Source: an uncultured Bacteroidales bacterium (GTDB lineage: Bacteria > Bacteroidota > Bacteroidia > Bacteroidales > Paludibacteraceae). From it: 64,000 nt of DNA. The stretch spans positions 124,001 to 188,000 of the forward strand of contig CAMKDV010000002.1 of the NCBI GenBank assembly GCA_946411385.1. The letters are read 5' to 3'. This document shows positions 1 through 9,441 of this stretch, piece after piece (within the stretch, counting starts at the first letter, position 1; each line of letters opens with the position of its first letter). Position numbers and translations under genes: made by a program. The notes beneath the pieces are model-generated. The model made no database searches and was not told the DNA's origin. It saw only the letters and a program-made list of their open reading frames with translations.

Positions 1-466
1 CGGTATTCCACTCGTAGGACTGAAGGATCACACCTTTCTTCAGCAGTTCGCTTTGGCAGCCGAGGTTGGCTTTCACGCGCTCCACATCTTTGGTGGAGAT
101 GATGAGCGAGGTGCGAATCGTATAGTGGAACTCAGGTTTGCGGTCGTAATAGCTGGCCCAGTTGTCGTCAATCGACAAGTTACCGCGTGACAGATCGCTC
201 TCCTGAAAACCTTTCTCCAGAAAGAACGCCCTGGCTGTTTTCTCTATCCGCGCCATGTCGTCGTATAACACGCTGATATCATTGCCGCGCACGCAGAAAT
301 CCAGCGGCCAAACCACATAATCAGCTTCCACGTCACGCGTCGACAGACCTTTCACCACTACGGCGCGGTCCTTCGATGCCACCTGATGGATGCCACGATA
401 TACAAACCATCCTGCCAAAGCCAGACCTACGGCAAGGATAAGGGAAGAAATAACTTGTTTGTTCAT
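1..466 (-). CDS. SIMPL domain (DUF541) protein, C-terminus cut by window edge
   Basis: The gene starts at an ATG on the minus strand at 466 and runs off the left edge, leaving about 155 residues. The N-terminus MNKQVISSLILAVGLALAGW is a single hydrophobic signal anchor, so the rest should lie in the periplasm. It is followed by AVVVKGLSTRDVEADYVVWP, the characteristic opening of the SIMPL/DUF541 family (YggE/BP26-like), whose biochemical role is not settled. It is the last gene of a leftward run nadB - NlpC/P60 - SIMPL, 31 bp after the NlpC stop. Family assignment rests on this motif and the overall pattern; function is unknown. Confidence 0.8.
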   Translation of the reverse strand, partial: MNKQVISSLILAVGLALAGWFVYRGIHQVASKDRAVVVKGLSTRDVEADYVVWPLDFCVRGNDISVLYDDMARIEKTARAFFLEKGFQESDLSRGNLSIDDNWASYYDRKPEFHYTIRTSLIISTKDVERVKANLGCQSELLKKGVILQSYEWNT

Positions 467-497
467 ATTCTTGTTGTTTTGTTCGTTTGCTTTTTGC

Positions 498-1328
498 CTA
501 CTGATATCGCCTGATGGCAGCCAGATGATGGGTGTAGAGCTGCTGCTCAGCACCATAGATGCCGCGACTGTCGATATGCTCGATCTTGACGCGCCCCGAG
601 CAATGAATTACGCGCTCACTGTCCAGCAAGATGCCTACATGGGAGATATGCGTATCGCCCTTGCAGTTGTTCGGCTCGGTATTCTCGCTGTCGGGGTCGT
701 TGTGGTCAAAGAAGACGAGGTCACCTGCTTGTGCGTCTTTTAGGTTTTTCACTTCCTTTCCGCATTTCACCTGCTGACTTGCATTCCTCGGCAGATGGAT
801 GCCGAACAGGCTCAGTACTGTTTGCGACAGACCCGAACAATCCATGCCCAAAGCGTTCTTTCCGCCCCACAGGTAAGGGGTGTTCAGCATAAAGCGCAAT
901 ACCTGCATCAGCGTCTCTTGCGTAAGCGTCAGCGGCTGCTCTGCTACGGCATTCTTGTCGATGCGGAACTTCACGCCCAGCACCTCAAACTCGCCGTCCT
1001 TGTAGCCCGGCAGTCGGGTGCCTAAGGTCAGGGGGATGGTTTGTCCGTTGTTCTCGCTCACGGCGTAGGTCATCGGCAGCATCACGCGCGCCGTGCTGCT
1101 CTTGACAGCAGCATCACACGCCCGGTGCTCATCTTCCGACATGAGCGTGATCATCTTGTAATCGACGTAACCTTCCTCGCCGTCGGCTTCGTTGCGGATC
1201 TTGTACCAGCGGGGCAACGACTCCAGTACCTCGCACAGTTCGCCGAACAGCAGTTGAGTCTCTTGCTCTGCGCCCTCGCGAGGTTCAAGCCGAACGGGCA
1301 CTACACTATGTAAAACAATGGCGTACAT
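498..1328 (-). CDS. C40 family NlpC/P60 peptidoglycan endopeptidase with SH3-like N-terminus
   Basis: A 276-residue protein. Residues about 1-65 look like a bacterial SH3 segment (VPVRLEPREG, then WYKIRNEADGEEGYVDY). The NlpC/P60 domain occupies about 135-275, with the catalytic Cys164 in GMDCSGL, the probable catalytic His230 in HISHVGI and a third polar residue near His242. This family cleaves gamma-D-Glu-diaminopimelate type bonds in cell-wall peptides, either in wall turnover or on imported muropeptides. No signal peptide is visible, so it may act on imported peptides in the cytoplasm like YkfC-type enzymes; that is inference. It lies 21 bp downstream of nadB on the same strand and probably shares its transcript. 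Confidence 0.9.
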   Translation of the reverse strand: MYAIVLHSVVPVRLEPREGAEQETQLLFGELCEVLESLPRWYKIRNEADGEEGYVDYKMITLMSEDEHRACDAAVKSSTARVMLPMTYAVSENNGQTIPLTLGTRLPGYKDGEFEVLGVKFRIDKNAVAEQPLTLTQETLMQVLRFMLNTPYLWGGKNALGMDCSGLSQTVLSLFGIHLPRNASQQVKCGKEVKNLKDAQAGDLVFFDHNDPDSENTEPNNCKGDTHISHVGILLDSERVIHCSGRVKIEHIDSRGIYGAEQQLYTHHLAAIRRYQ

Positions 1329-1349
1329 TCCTACTGAAACGTGCTGACA

Positions 1350-2951
1350 TTACCACACCTCGTTGATGTTGCTGTTCGGGTTGTGCGGATAGTCAATCGT
1401 ATAGTGCAATCCGCGGCTCTCCTTGCGCTCCAAGGCTTGACGGGTAATCAGATACCCCACGTTGATCATGTTCCTTAATTCGCAGATATCTTTCGTCGGC
1501 TTGACGCGTTTGAACAGGTCTTCCGTCTCCTCGTACAACAAATCCAGACGCTCCCACGCGCGGCGCAGACGCAGGTCAGAGCGAACGATACCCACGTAGG
1601 TCGACATGATCTGTCCTACCTCCTTCATGTCCTGCGAGATGAGCACCTGCTCCTCGTTGCTCATCGTGCCCTCGTCGTCCCAGTCAGGCACTTTGTCGTT
1701 GAACGTGTACTGCTCTATGCAACTCAGGCTGTGCTTGGCAGCTGCGTCGGCATATACCACGGCTTCTATCAGCGAGTTGCTTGCCAGGCGGTTGCCGCCA
1801 TGCAGTCCCGTACAGCTGCATTCTCCAACGGCATACAGGCGGCGGATAGTGGACTGACCGTCCAGATCCACCTTGATACCTCCGCACATATAGTGCGCAC
1901 ACGGGGCAACGGGGATATAGTCTTTCGTAATATCAATGCCGATGCTCAGACATTTGGCATAGATGTTGGGGAAATGATGCTTCGTCTCCTCGGCATCCTT
2001 GTGCGTCACGTCCAGACACACATGATCCAAACCGTGGATCTTCATCTCATTGTCTATAGCGCGTGCTACAATATCGCGCGGCGCCAACGACAGACGTGCA
2101 TCATATTTCTGCATGAATTCCTCGCCGTTAGGCAGACGGAGTATTCCTCCGTAACCGCGCATTGCCTCGGTGATGAGGTAGGCGGGATGCGTCTCGCTTG
2201 GGTTGTACAATGCCGTGGGGTGGAACTGCACGAACTCCATATCTTTGATCACACCTTTTGCCCTGTGAACCATGGCTATTCCATCGCCGGTAGCGATGTT
2301 GGGATTGGTGGTGGTAGCATATACAGCTCCCGTTCCGCCGGTAGCCATCAGCGTGATGCGGCTCAGGTAGGTATCAATCTTGCCCGTCTCGGGGTCAATG
2401 ATATAGGCGCCATAGCACTCTTTGTCCGGCGTGCGGTGCGTGACGCGCACACCCAGGTGGTGCTGCGTAATGATCTCTACGGCAAAATGGTTCTCCAGCA
2501 CATCGATGAACGGATTGTGCTTGACGGCTTCCATCAGTCCGCGTTGTATCTCGGCGCCGGTATCGTCGGCGTGATGCAGAATGCGAAATTCCGAGTGTCC
2601 GCCCTCACGGTGCAGGTCGAAAGTGCCTTCCTTGGTCTTGTCGAAGTTCACGCCCCAGTTCACCAGTTCCATGATCTGCTCCGGTGCATTTCTCACCACC
2701 TGCTCCACGGCTGCGGGATCGCTTATCCAGTCGCCGGCTACCATCGTGTCGTGGATATGCTTCTCAAAATCATCCACCAGCAGGTTGGTTACCGAGGCTA
2801 TACCGCCTTGTGCTTTGGCGGTGTTGGCTTCATCCAGTGTCGTCTTGCAGCACAATGCTACCTTATATTTCTGCGCGCGCGCGACCTTCAGCGCAAAACT
2901 CATGCCGGCCACGCCGCCGCCGATAATTAGAAAATCGTATTTGTATGTCAT
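1350..2951 (-). CDS. nadB: L-aspartate oxidase
   Basis: Flavoenzyme converting L-aspartate to iminoaspartate, the first step of de novo NAD synthesis (iminoaspartate goes to quinolinate synthase NadA). The chosen ATG at 2951 gives MTYKYDFLIIGGGVAGMSFA, placing the FAD-binding GGGVAG motif at about residues 11-16; an upstream in-frame ATG at 2978 would add nine basic residues unusual for the family. At 533 residues it matches NadB length, and the AKAQGGIA, REGGHS and CGGIKVD segments are typical of the fumarate reductase/NadB flavoprotein family. nadA and nadC are not in this window. It is separated from gcvH by a terminator, so it probably starts its own transcript, followed by the NlpC/P60 and SIMPL genes. 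Confidence 0.95.
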   Translation of the reverse strand: MTYKYDFLIIGGGVAGMSFALKVARAQKYKVALCCKTTLDEANTAKAQGGIASVTNLLVDDFEKHIHDTMVAGDWISDPAAVEQVVRNAPEQIMELVNWGVNFDKTKEGTFDLHREGGHSEFRILHHADDTGAEIQRGLMEAVKHNPFIDVLENHFAVEIITQHHLGVRVTHRTPDKECYGAYIIDPETGKIDTYLSRITLMATGGTGAVYATTTNPNIATGDGIAMVHRAKGVIKDMEFVQFHPTALYNPSETHPAYLITEAMRGYGGILRLPNGEEFMQKYDARLSLAPRDIVARAIDNEMKIHGLDHVCLDVTHKDAEETKHHFPNIYAKCLSIGIDITKDYIPVAPCAHYMCGGIKVDLDGQSTIRRLYAVGECSCTGLHGGNRLASNSLIEAVVYADAAAKHSLSCIEQYTFNDKVPDWDDEGTMSNEEQVLISQDMKEVGQIMSTYVGIVRSDLRLRRAWERLDLLYEETEDLFKRVKPTKDICELRNMINVGYLITRQALERKESRGLHYTIDYPHNPNSNINEVW

Positions 2952-3003
2952 CTTTCTTTTTCTATTGAGCACACGCATCTTGGTGGTGCACTCATGTACC
3001 CTA

Positions 3004-3035
3004 TTAAAAAGGGTAAGCCAAATGATGGCTTACCC
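3004..3035 (-). terminator. Rho-independent terminator after gcvH
   Basis: A perfect 10-bp stem (GGGTAAGCCA at 3011-3020 with TGGCTTACCC at 3026-3035) and 5-nt loop. On the minus strand it is followed by a run of T (3004-3010). It lies 20 bp past the gcvH stop and separates gldJ-gcvH from nadB. Confidence 0.85.
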
Positions 3036-3054
3036 CTGATTTGCTCTTTTTCTG

Positions 3055-3432
3055 TTAGTGCAGACTTGCCTCGTACGCCTCAGCGTCCATCAGGCTGTCC
3101 AGTTCGCTCGCATCGCTCAGGCGGATACGTATCATCCAGCCTTCACCATACGGGTCTTCGTTCACGAGTTCAGGATGATCCTCCAGATTCTCGTTCACTG
3201 CCAGCACCTCACCTGTGGCGGGCATGTTCAGGTCTGATACGGTCTTCACGGCCTCTACCGAACCGAACACTTCGCCTTGAGCTACAGTCTCGCCCAACGT
3301 AGGAACGTCAATGAAAACTATCTCACCAAGCTCCGACTGAGCGTAATCCGTTATACCTACCAATGCTTCCTCGCCTTCTACACGAATCCATTCGTGCTCC
3401 GACGTATAGCGCACATCTTTAGGAAAATTCAT
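3055..3432 (-). CDS. gcvH: Glycine cleavage system H protein
   Basis: A 125-residue lipoyl carrier that shuttles the aminomethyl group between the P, T and L proteins of the glycine cleavage complex. The lipoylation motif GSVEAVKTVSDL places the modified lysine at residue 63. The N-terminus MNFPKDVRYTSEHEWIRVEG and the ITDYAQSELGEIVFIDVP segment are canonical for GcvH. The partner genes gcvP and gcvT are not in the window; instead gcvH sits 60 bp downstream of gldJ, ends in a strong terminator and may be transcribed with gldJ. Confidence 0.97.
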   Translation of the reverse strand: MNFPKDVRYTSEHEWIRVEGEEALVGITDYAQSELGEIVFIDVPTLGETVAQGEVFGSVEAVKTVSDLNMPATGEVLAVNENLEDHPELVNEDPYGEGWMIRIRLSDASELDSLMDAEAYEASLH

Positions 3433-3492
3433 ATATGTTTATTTTATTTTGTTCAACGTTTCAGCTTTGAGCCTTGCGGGCTTCGCGGCTAC

Positions 3493-5268
3493 TTATTTGT
3501 TGGGGTTCGGACCTGAAGCTATCTGATCGCCCAGCGTACTCATTGCGCAGCGGAAACCGAGCGTGCTCTTGCTCTTGTTGCCCTCCAGATAACGTCTGGA
3601 TGACGGGTGCAGCCAGTAAGCGCGATCGTTCCACGAACCGCCTTTGTATACGTGGGTCGTCTTGGTGATCTTCGGAGCGTAGATGTCGGTCGGGTCGATT
3701 TTCTTGTTGGCATCAGCAGCATCGCCGTCGCCACCGTCACCTTCATCATCGCCATCGTCCTCATCTTCATCACCTTCGCCGTCGCCTTCGTCCTCGCCTT
3801 CGTCACCTTCGTCACCGCTGTCCTCATCATCGCCGCTGCCGTTGCCCTCAGAATTGGCTGCCAATCCCTTGAGGAACAGTGCGCCAAGCGTATCCAGCGG
3901 ATAGTCGGTCTGAATGAGCGAAGCAAAGTCGCCGTCCAGATAGTCACGCTTATCGTCCGAGCCGCTCCATTCTACGTCGATGCCACCCCGCGCGTTGATG
4001 ACGAACTCGCCGTTCTCGTTGCGTTTGGCTTTCTTGTAGATGTTACCACGGAAAGAGTTGTATTCGGTCACGTCTTGATAGGTCGTCTCACGATATACGT
4101 CCATTACCCATTCGTTCACGTTGCCGGCCATATTGTATAGTCCGAAATCGTTCGGAGCAAAAGCGTCAACAGGGTTCGTAATCACGTATCCGTCATTCAG
4201 CATGCCGGATACACCCATCATGTCGCCCTTACCGCGGATGAAGTTGGCTTGCATCATGCCCATGTTCTTCTTACTCAAGTCACGGGGATGGTAGCCCGAC
4301 CAAGGATAAGCCTTACCTTCAATGGTCAGACCGTCCTCACCTGCTATCGGAGCAAAAGCGGCAAACTCCCACTCAGCCTCCGTCGGCAGACGATAGCCTA
4401 CTACCAGTATGCCGTCCGTACGGTCTACCTTACGGGCGTTGCCCCATGCGTCATGGAACTTCTTGCCTATACGGTTGTCGTTCGGGTTAACGGGATTATA
4501 ATCGTTGCGAACGAGGTATTTCTCGGTGTTGAATACGAATTTGTCGCGAATCCACTCGTAGGGCACGCGGTATTCGACGTTCACGTCGTTGTTCTCGTCC
4601 TCTTTCTCGATCTCGAGGATCTCGTATCCCGGGTTAGCGTTACGCCAATCCTCCAGAACCATCTCGTCCAGCGGAGCCAGTTCCTTGAAATCAGGGAACT
4701 CGATAGCGCCTACGCGGACAAGTGCCAACTCGTTAACGCGGTCGGTACGCCAGTTGCAATACTCCATCGCTTGATCCCAACTGATACCTACTACGGGGTA
4801 GAAACTGAAAGCGGGGTGACGGAAATAGTTCTCCACATAAGGCTCGTTGTAAGCCAACTCGTCACGCCAAACCAGCGTGTCGGGAAGCGCTGCGCGAACC
4901 AGGTTCGGAGCCGAGTAGCCGAACACCATCTCCAGCCAATGCATGTACTCACGCCAGTTCAGGTTAGTGATCTCGTACTTGTCCATGTAGAACGAGCTCA
5001 CCGTGATCGAACGGCGCGCATTGTCGCGCGGTGCGGTTACGAACTCATCCGTCTGACCGATGTTGAACGTTCCACCCTGGATGGCTACCATGCCTATAGG
5101 GTCAACATTGCCAACACCTTCTTTCGCCTCAAAATTCGTCGTCTTCTCATCGTAGTAGTTCCAGCCGGTCGTGTTAGAGAACTGGGTGTTCAATTCACGA
5201 GACTTGCAGCCCGTAAAGGCTACCAGTGCCGACGTTGCAATGATTACGATTTGCAATACTCTTTTCAT
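3493..5268 (-). CDS. gldJ: GldJ-type gliding/T9SS-associated lipoprotein, SUMF1 fold, with acidic insert
   Basis: A 591-residue lipoprotein. The signal peptide ends in FTGC with the lipidated Cys at position 21. The body is a formylglycine-generating-enzyme-like (SUMF1) domain, recognisable from MVAIQGGTFNIGQ, SSFYMDKYEITNLNWREYM, VVGISWDQAMEYCNWRTDRV, YRLPTEAEWEFAA, NMAGNVNEWVMDVY and GGSWNDRAYWLHPSSRR. The DTLVWRDELAYNEPYVENYF stretch is specific to GldJ rather than GldK. In Flavobacterium GldJ is needed for gliding and type IX secretion; in Bacteroidales the role is less clear. Odd: between the SUMF1 motifs and the final strand lies an Asp/Glu/Gly-rich low-complexity tract of about 50 residues (coding roughly 3712-3860). 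A promoter lies at 5405-5436. Confidence 0.88.
   Translation of the reverse strand: MKRVLQIVIIATSALVAFTGCKSRELNTQFSNTTGWNYYDEKTTNFEAKEGVGNVDPIGMVAIQGGTFNIGQTDEFVTAPRDNARRSITVSSFYMDKYEITNLNWREYMHWLEMVFGYSAPNLVRAALPDTLVWRDELAYNEPYVENYFRHPAFSFYPVVGISWDQAMEYCNWRTDRVNELALVRVGAIEFPDFKELAPLDEMVLEDWRNANPGYEILEIEKEDENNDVNVEYRVPYEWIRDKFVFNTEKYLVRNDYNPVNPNDNRIGKKFHDAWGNARKVDRTDGILVVGYRLPTEAEWEFAAFAPIAGEDGLTIEGKAYPWSGYHPRDLSKKNMGMMQANFIRGKGDMMGVSGMLNDGYVITNPVDAFAPNDFGLYNMAGNVNEWVMDVYRETTYQDVTEYNSFRGNIYKKAKRNENGEFVINARGGIDVEWSGSDDKRDYLDGDFASLIQTDYPLDTLGALFLKGLAANSEGNGSGDDEDSGDEGDEGEDEGDGEGDEDEDDGDDEGDGGDGDAADANKKIDPTDIYAPKITKTTHVYKGGSWNDRAYWLHPSSRRYLEGNKSKSTLGFRCAMSTLGDQIASGPNPNK
3712..3860 (-). repeat. 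Low-complexity GAY/GAR/GGY tract encoding acidic insert in GldJ
   Basis: About 150 bp built almost only of Asp, Glu and Gly codons (GDDEDSGDEG-like). It stays in frame inside gldJ. Such tracts can expand or contract by slippage. Confidence 0.85.
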
Positions 5269-5404
5269 ATCTCAATAGTACTATCTATATATATGATTTT
5301 TCATTTTCTCTTGCGGGCTGTTTCTGCCACTTTGCATGCTTAACAATTCCGTTTTTCGGACATTTTTTCAGCACCAAACAGGGTACGCTCCCACAATTAG
5401 CCTA

Positions 5405-5436
5405 CAAAGATACAAATTTTTTCTGAATTATACAAA
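5405..5436 (-). promoter_or_regulatory. Bacteroidota-type promoter for gldJ
   Basis: On the minus strand the -33 box TTTG (5433-5436) is followed after 20 bp by the -7 box TATCTTTG (5405-5412), matching the TTTG/TAnnTTTG consensus. It implies a leader of about 130 nt before the gldJ ATG. Confidence 0.75.
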
Positions 5437-5547
5437 TTTTTTTCACAAAAAACATAAAAAATGTACATTTTCTTGACAAAATGCGAAATTTTGATAAGAA
5501 ATAGTGACAATTTGCGTCTAAAAATAGCAAAATTCATCTTTTCTTTG

Positions 5548-5555
5548 TATCTTTG
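5548..5555 (+). promoter_or_regulatory. Candidate -7 box for the folP-cdaA-metG operon
   Basis: TATCTTTG matches TAnnTTTG 45 bp ahead of the folP ATG. No TTTG box is seen at the usual 19-21 bp spacing, so this is weaker than the other promoters in the window. The rest of the 5269-5599 gap is AT-rich and shows no gene. Confidence 0.5.
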
Positions 5556-5599
5556 TATAGCGAAAACGAGAACCGACCAACTGTCGGCTGCAAAACTGC

Positions 5600-6445
5600 A
5601 TGGAAAATCGTCCGATGTTCATCCGTTGTGGAGGACAACTTGTCGACCTCAGGCAACCTGTCTTCATGGCTATCGTCAATGCCACCGACGACAGTTTCTT
5701 TGCCTCGTCGCGAGCCTCGTCACCCGAGCGGCTGAAAGAGGCATTGTCGGCTGCCCAAAACAGCCGCGCTGCCATCATCGATATCGGAGCCTGCTCCACG
5801 CGCCCTGCCGTACAGAAGCAGAGCGCTCAATCCTCGCAGGATGATGTGCCGCCGATGGCTACTGCTGAACAGGAGTGGCAGCGCTTGCAGCAGGCGCTGG
5901 AAATAGCACGAGAGACAGGCATAACCAAACCCATCTCGGTGGATACCTTCCGACCAGAGATAGCCGAACGGGCTATAAGCGAGTACGGTGTGGCTGTGAT
6001 CAACGACATTTCCGGAGGTTCGGATGATATGTTCGCACTGGTGGCGGACAAGCAGGTGCCCTACGTGCTCACCTACAACGATCCCGACTACAACACCTCT
6101 CATGAGCGGATTGCCATGGAACATGTCGTGGATTTTCTTGCCCGGCGCATCGACAGCCTCAGGCAGCAGGGAGCAGGGGATATCATCGTCGATCCGGGGT
6201 TCGGTTTCGGTCAAACGGTACCGCAGAGCCTTGACCTGTTGGAGCACTTGCACGAGCTGTGCTGCCTCGACTGCCCGATACTGGCAGGTATCTCACGCAA
6301 GCGGATGGCGTACCAGCCCGCCGGCAAGACGCCGGATACCTGTCTGAGTGAGACCATCGCTCTTGAACGAAAAGCCATCCGCCATGGAGCCGACATAATT
6401 CGCTTACATGATGTGAGTTGCATAGGGGATTTATTAGGCGATTAA
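5600..6445 (+). CDS. folP: Dihydropteroate synthase
   Basis: A 281-residue TIM-barrel enzyme condensing 6-hydroxymethyl-dihydropterin pyrophosphate with p-aminobenzoate in folate synthesis. Motifs: MAIVNATDDSFFASSRA (family form MGIVNxTPDSFS-DGG), AAIIDIGACSTRP (DIGGxSTRP), PISVDTFRPEIA, VINDISGG, IIVDPGFGFGQT and the C-terminal ISRKRM. Odd: the usually invariant Pro of TPDSF is Asp here, and the loop after it departs from the usual DGG. A spacer rich in Gln and Ser (KQSAQSSQDDVPPMATAEQE) follows the first phosphate-loop strand. It is the first gene of a folP-cdaA-metG run (30-bp gap to cdaA), an arrangement familiar from Bacteroidota. Confidence 0.93.
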   Translation: MENRPMFIRCGGQLVDLRQPVFMAIVNATDDSFFASSRASSPERLKEALSAAQNSRAAIIDIGACSTRPAVQKQSAQSSQDDVPPMATAEQEWQRLQQALEIARETGITKPISVDTFRPEIAERAISEYGVAVINDISGGSDDMFALVADKQVPYVLTYNDPDYNTSHERIAMEHVVDFLARRIDSLRQQGAGDIIVDPGFGFGQTVPQSLDLLEHLHELCCLDCPILAGISRKRMAYQPAGKTPDTCLSETIALERKAIRHGADIIRLHDVSCIGDLLGD

Positions 6446-6475
6446 CACGTTATTAACACGCTATTACACGCGATT

Positions 6476-7240
6476 ATGTTTATAGGGATTAAAGACATAT
6501 TGGATATCTTGCTCGTAGCCACGCTGCTGTACGAGACCTTCCGCATTCTGCGTCTGTCCGGGGCAGTCAATCTGTTCTGGGGCATCTTGGCGTACGTCAG
6601 TTTGTGGTTCTTTGTCTCTTTCGTGCTCAAGTTGGAGCTGACCGGTGCCATCTTCAATTTCATCGGCAGCGCGGGAGCCGTAGCGCTCGTGGTCATCTTT
6701 CAGGAGGAGATACGCGGATTGTTCAGCCGCATCGGTTCGCGCATGAGCACCAACGCACAGCTGGTACGTTTCCGCAACAGGAAAGAGCCCATCCTCTCCG
6801 ACGAACAAATACAGCAGATATGTCTCGCGTGCGAGCACATGGCGGATACGCACACGGGTGCGCTCATCGTGCTTACTTCCGAACAGGACCTGGAGGAATA
6901 TGAGCAGACCGGCGAACTGATCAATGCGGATATCTCGGCGCGAATGATTGAGAACATCTTCTTCAAGAACACGCCGTTGCACGACGGAGCACTCATCATC
7001 CGCAACCATCGTTTACATGCCGCGGCATGTATCCTGCCCGTCTCGAAGAACCAACGCATCCCCAAGCACTATGGCTTGCGCCACCGTGCGGCTCTCGGCC
7101 TTTCCGAGAAATCCAATGCACTCGCCATCGTTGTCAGCGAAGAGACCGGCAAGATAAGCATTGCTGAGGAAGGAAAGATTGCTACCGTCAAGCTATCCGC
7201 CCTGAACGACCGCCTCAAAGAATTTGGCAGTCAACTATAA
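6476..7240 (+). CDS. cdaA: Membrane diadenylate cyclase (CdaA type)
   Basis: Makes cyclic di-AMP from two ATP molecules. The 254-residue protein has about three N-terminal membrane helices (residues 5-75) and a cytoplasmic DAC (DisA_N) domain. Both catalytic signatures are intact: DGA at 170-172 (PLHDGALII) and RHR at 202-204 (GLRHRAALG). Length and topology match CdaA rather than DisA. In other bacteria c-di-AMP controls potassium and osmotic balance and cell-wall homeostasis; the target here is not visible. It lies between folP and metG with gaps of 30 and 25 bp. No YbbR-type regulator (CdaR) gene follows it here. Confidence 0.94.
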   Translation: MFIGIKDILDILLVATLLYETFRILRLSGAVNLFWGILAYVSLWFFVSFVLKLELTGAIFNFIGSAGAVALVVIFQEEIRGLFSRIGSRMSTNAQLVRFRNRKEPILSDEQIQQICLACEHMADTHTGALIVLTSEQDLEEYEQTGELINADISARMIENIFFKNTPLHDGALIIRNHRLHAAACILPVSKNQRIPKHYGLRHRAALGLSEKSNALAIVVSEETGKISIAEEGKIATVKLSALNDRLKEFGSQL

Positions 7241-7265
7241 GATAATTAAAATACTACATAAAATA

Positions 7266-9341
7266 ATGAACTACAATCGTACTCTCATAACAGCGGCTTT
7301 GCCGTACGCCAACGGTCCTGTACATATCGGACACCTTGCCGGCGTATATGTGCCTGCCGACATCTATGCGCGCTATCTCCGCCTCAAAGGAAAGGAAACG
7401 CTCTTCGTCTGCGGTAGTGACGAACATGGTGTGCCCGTCACGATACGCGCACGCAAAGAAGGTATTACCACCCAGCAGGTGGTCGACCGCTACCACGAAC
7501 TCATCAAACGCTCGTTTGCCGATTTTGGCATCTCGTTCGACATCTACTCGCGTACTACATCCAACATCCATCACAAGTTGGCTTCGGATTATTTCCGCAA
7601 GCTCTATGACAACGGCAAGTTCATCGAGCAGACCACCGAACAGTTCTACGATCCCGAGACCGGACATTTCCTTACCGACCGCAATATCCGCGGCGAATGT
7701 CCGCATTGCCATAACCTGGGCGCTTATGGTGACCAGTGTGAGAAATGCGGCTCGACCCTTTCGCCCGAAGAGCTGATCAATCCGTATAATGCCGAGACCG
7801 GCAATCCGCTCGTAAAGAAGCCTACCTCTCACTGGTATCTGCCTCTGGATCAGTACCAGCAGTGGCTGGAGCAATGGATATTGGAGGAACACAAAGAGTG
7901 GCGTCCGAACGTATATGGCCAGTGCAAGTCATGGCTGGACGGCGGTCTGCGTCCGCGTGCCGTGACGCGTGATCTGGATTGGGGTATACCCGTGCCTGTT
8001 GAAGGTGCAGAGGGCAAAGTGCTCTATGTCTGGTTTGATGCGCCAATCGGCTATATCTCCAACACCAAAGAGCTATGCGATGCACAGCCCGAGAAGTACG
8101 GCAACTGGGAGAAATGGTGGAAAGATCCGTCAACGCGCCTCATCCATTTCATTGGCAAGGATAATATTGTCTTCCACTGCATCGTCTTCCCCGCCATGCT
8201 CAAGGCCGACGGCTCGTATATCCTGCCCGACAATGTCCCGAGCAACGAGTTTCTCAACCTCGAGGGTGACAAGATCTCTACCTCTCGCAACTGGGCTGTT
8301 TGGCTCAACGAGTATCTCGACGATTTCCCCGGCAAACAGGACGTGCTGCGTTATGTGCTGACCGCCAATGCGCCCGAGACCAAGGATAACGACTTCACCT
8401 GGGCTGATTTCCAGGCACGCAACAACAACGAATTAGTTGCCATCTATGGCAACTTCGTCAACCGTGCCTTGGTACTTACCGGCAAGTATTTCGATGGCAA
8501 AGTGCCGGCACAAGGCGAGCTCAGCGACTACGACAAAGCTACCATCGACGAGTTCAACAATGTGAAAACCACATTGGAAGATCTGCTGAATAACTTCCGT
8601 TTCCGCGATGCACAGAAAGAAGCGATGAACCTCGCTCGTATCGGCAACAAGTATCTGGCTGATACCGAGCCTTGGAAACTTGCCAAGACCGATCTTGATC
8701 GTACGGCTACCATCCTCAATCTCTCCTTGCAGATTGCTGCCAACCTCGCCATCGCTTTCGAACCGTTCCTGCCATTCTCATCCGCCAAATTGCGCGAGAT
8801 GCTGGGGCTGGAGTCGTTCAACTGGGAAGAACTTGGCAGAACCGATTTGCTTGCCGAAGGTCATCCGCTTGGTCAGGTCAGCCTGCTCTTCGAGAAGATC
8901 GACGATGCACCAATCCAGGCACAGCTCGACCGTCTGGCGCGCATCAAAGCCGAGAACGAGGCTGCCGCACAAGCCGAAGCACTCAAGAACTGGCAGCCGG
9001 TGCCCGTAAAAGCCCCCACCACCATTGATGAGTTCGACAAAGCCGACATCCGCGTCGGTACGGTACTTGAATGCACCAACGTCAAGAAATCCGACCGTCT
9101 GCTGCAGTTCCGCATCGACGATGGCATGGGCGGCAGAACCATCCTTTCGGGCATAGCACAATCCTATCCCGATCCCTCAGTGCTCGTAGGCAAACAGGTG
9201 CTGTTCATCGCCAATTTCCCACCGCGTAAGATGATGGGCATCGAGTCGCAGGGAATGATCCTCTCCGCTGTCAATGCCGATGGCAAACTCATCGTCACCA
9301 CGGTCACGGCTCCCGTCCGCAACGGTGCGCAAGTAGGCTAA
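7266..9341 (+). CDS. metG: Methionyl-tRNA synthetase with C-terminal tRNA-binding domain
   Basis: Class I aminoacyl-tRNA synthetase charging tRNA-Met. The ATG at 7266 gives [20 protein letters not shown], with the HIGH motif at residues 20-23; an ATG at 7224 would add 14 residues that overlap cdaA. A zinc knuckle is visible (CPHC ... CEKC near residues 140-158), and the KMSKS loop appears as KISTS ([15 protein letters not shown]). After the anticodon-binding helices, residues about 590-691 form an EMAP/Trbp111-like OB-fold ([20 protein letters not shown]) that helps dimerise and bind tRNA. At 691 residues it is full length for the long bacterial form. The gene ends at a strong hairpin terminator. 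Confidence 0.97.
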   Translation: MNYNRTLITAALPYANGPVHIGHLAGVYVPADIYARYLRLKGKETLFVCGSDEHGVPVTIRARKEGITTQQVVDRYHELIKRSFADFGISFDIYSRTTSNIHHKLASDYFRKLYDNGKFIEQTTEQFYDPETGHFLTDRNIRGECPHCHNLGAYGDQCEKCGSTLSPEELINPYNAETGNPLVKKPTSHWYLPLDQYQQWLEQWILEEHKEWRPNVYGQCKSWLDGGLRPRAVTRDLDWGIPVPVEGAEGKVLYVWFDAPIGYISNTKELCDAQPEKYGNWEKWWKDPSTRLIHFIGKDNIVFHCIVFPAMLKADGSYILPDNVPSNEFLNLEGDKISTSRNWAVWLNEYLDDFPGKQDVLRYVLTANAPETKDNDFTWADFQARNNNELVAIYGNFVNRALVLTGKYFDGKVPAQGELSDYDKATIDEFNNVKTTLEDLLNNFRFRDAQKEAMNLARIGNKYLADTEPWKLAKTDLDRTATILNLSLQIAANLAIAFEPFLPFSSAKLREMLGLESFNWEELGRTDLLAEGHPLGQVSLLFEKIDDAPIQAQLDRLARIKAENEAAAQAEALKNWQPVPVKAPTTIDEFDKADIRVGTVLECTNVKKSDRLLQFRIDDGMGGRTILSGIAQSYPDPSVLVGKQVLFIANFPPRKMMGIESQGMILSAVNADGKLIVTTVTAPVRNGAQVG

Positions 9342-9380
9342 TTTTTGGATAATTTTTGGTAATTTTGGACTAAAAGAAAA

Positions 9381-9412
9381 GGCGGTGTGTCAGTTTTGAC
9401 GCACCGCCTTTG
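9381..9412. terminator. Bidirectional terminator between metG and a minus-strand gene
   Basis: A 12-bp stem (GGCGGTGTGTCA with TGACGCACCGCC, one G.T pair) and 4-nt loop. It is flanked by A/T runs on both sides, so it can stop metG transcription and that of the convergent gene at 9442-10113. Confidence 0.8.
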
Positions 9413-9441
9413 TCTATCGGCTTTTTGTTTTTCTGCTGTGC

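Noticed and set aside
5461..5844. Plus-strand frame overlapping the folP start
   Set aside because: It begins in AT-rich promoter DNA and is out of frame with the clear dihydropteroate synthase.
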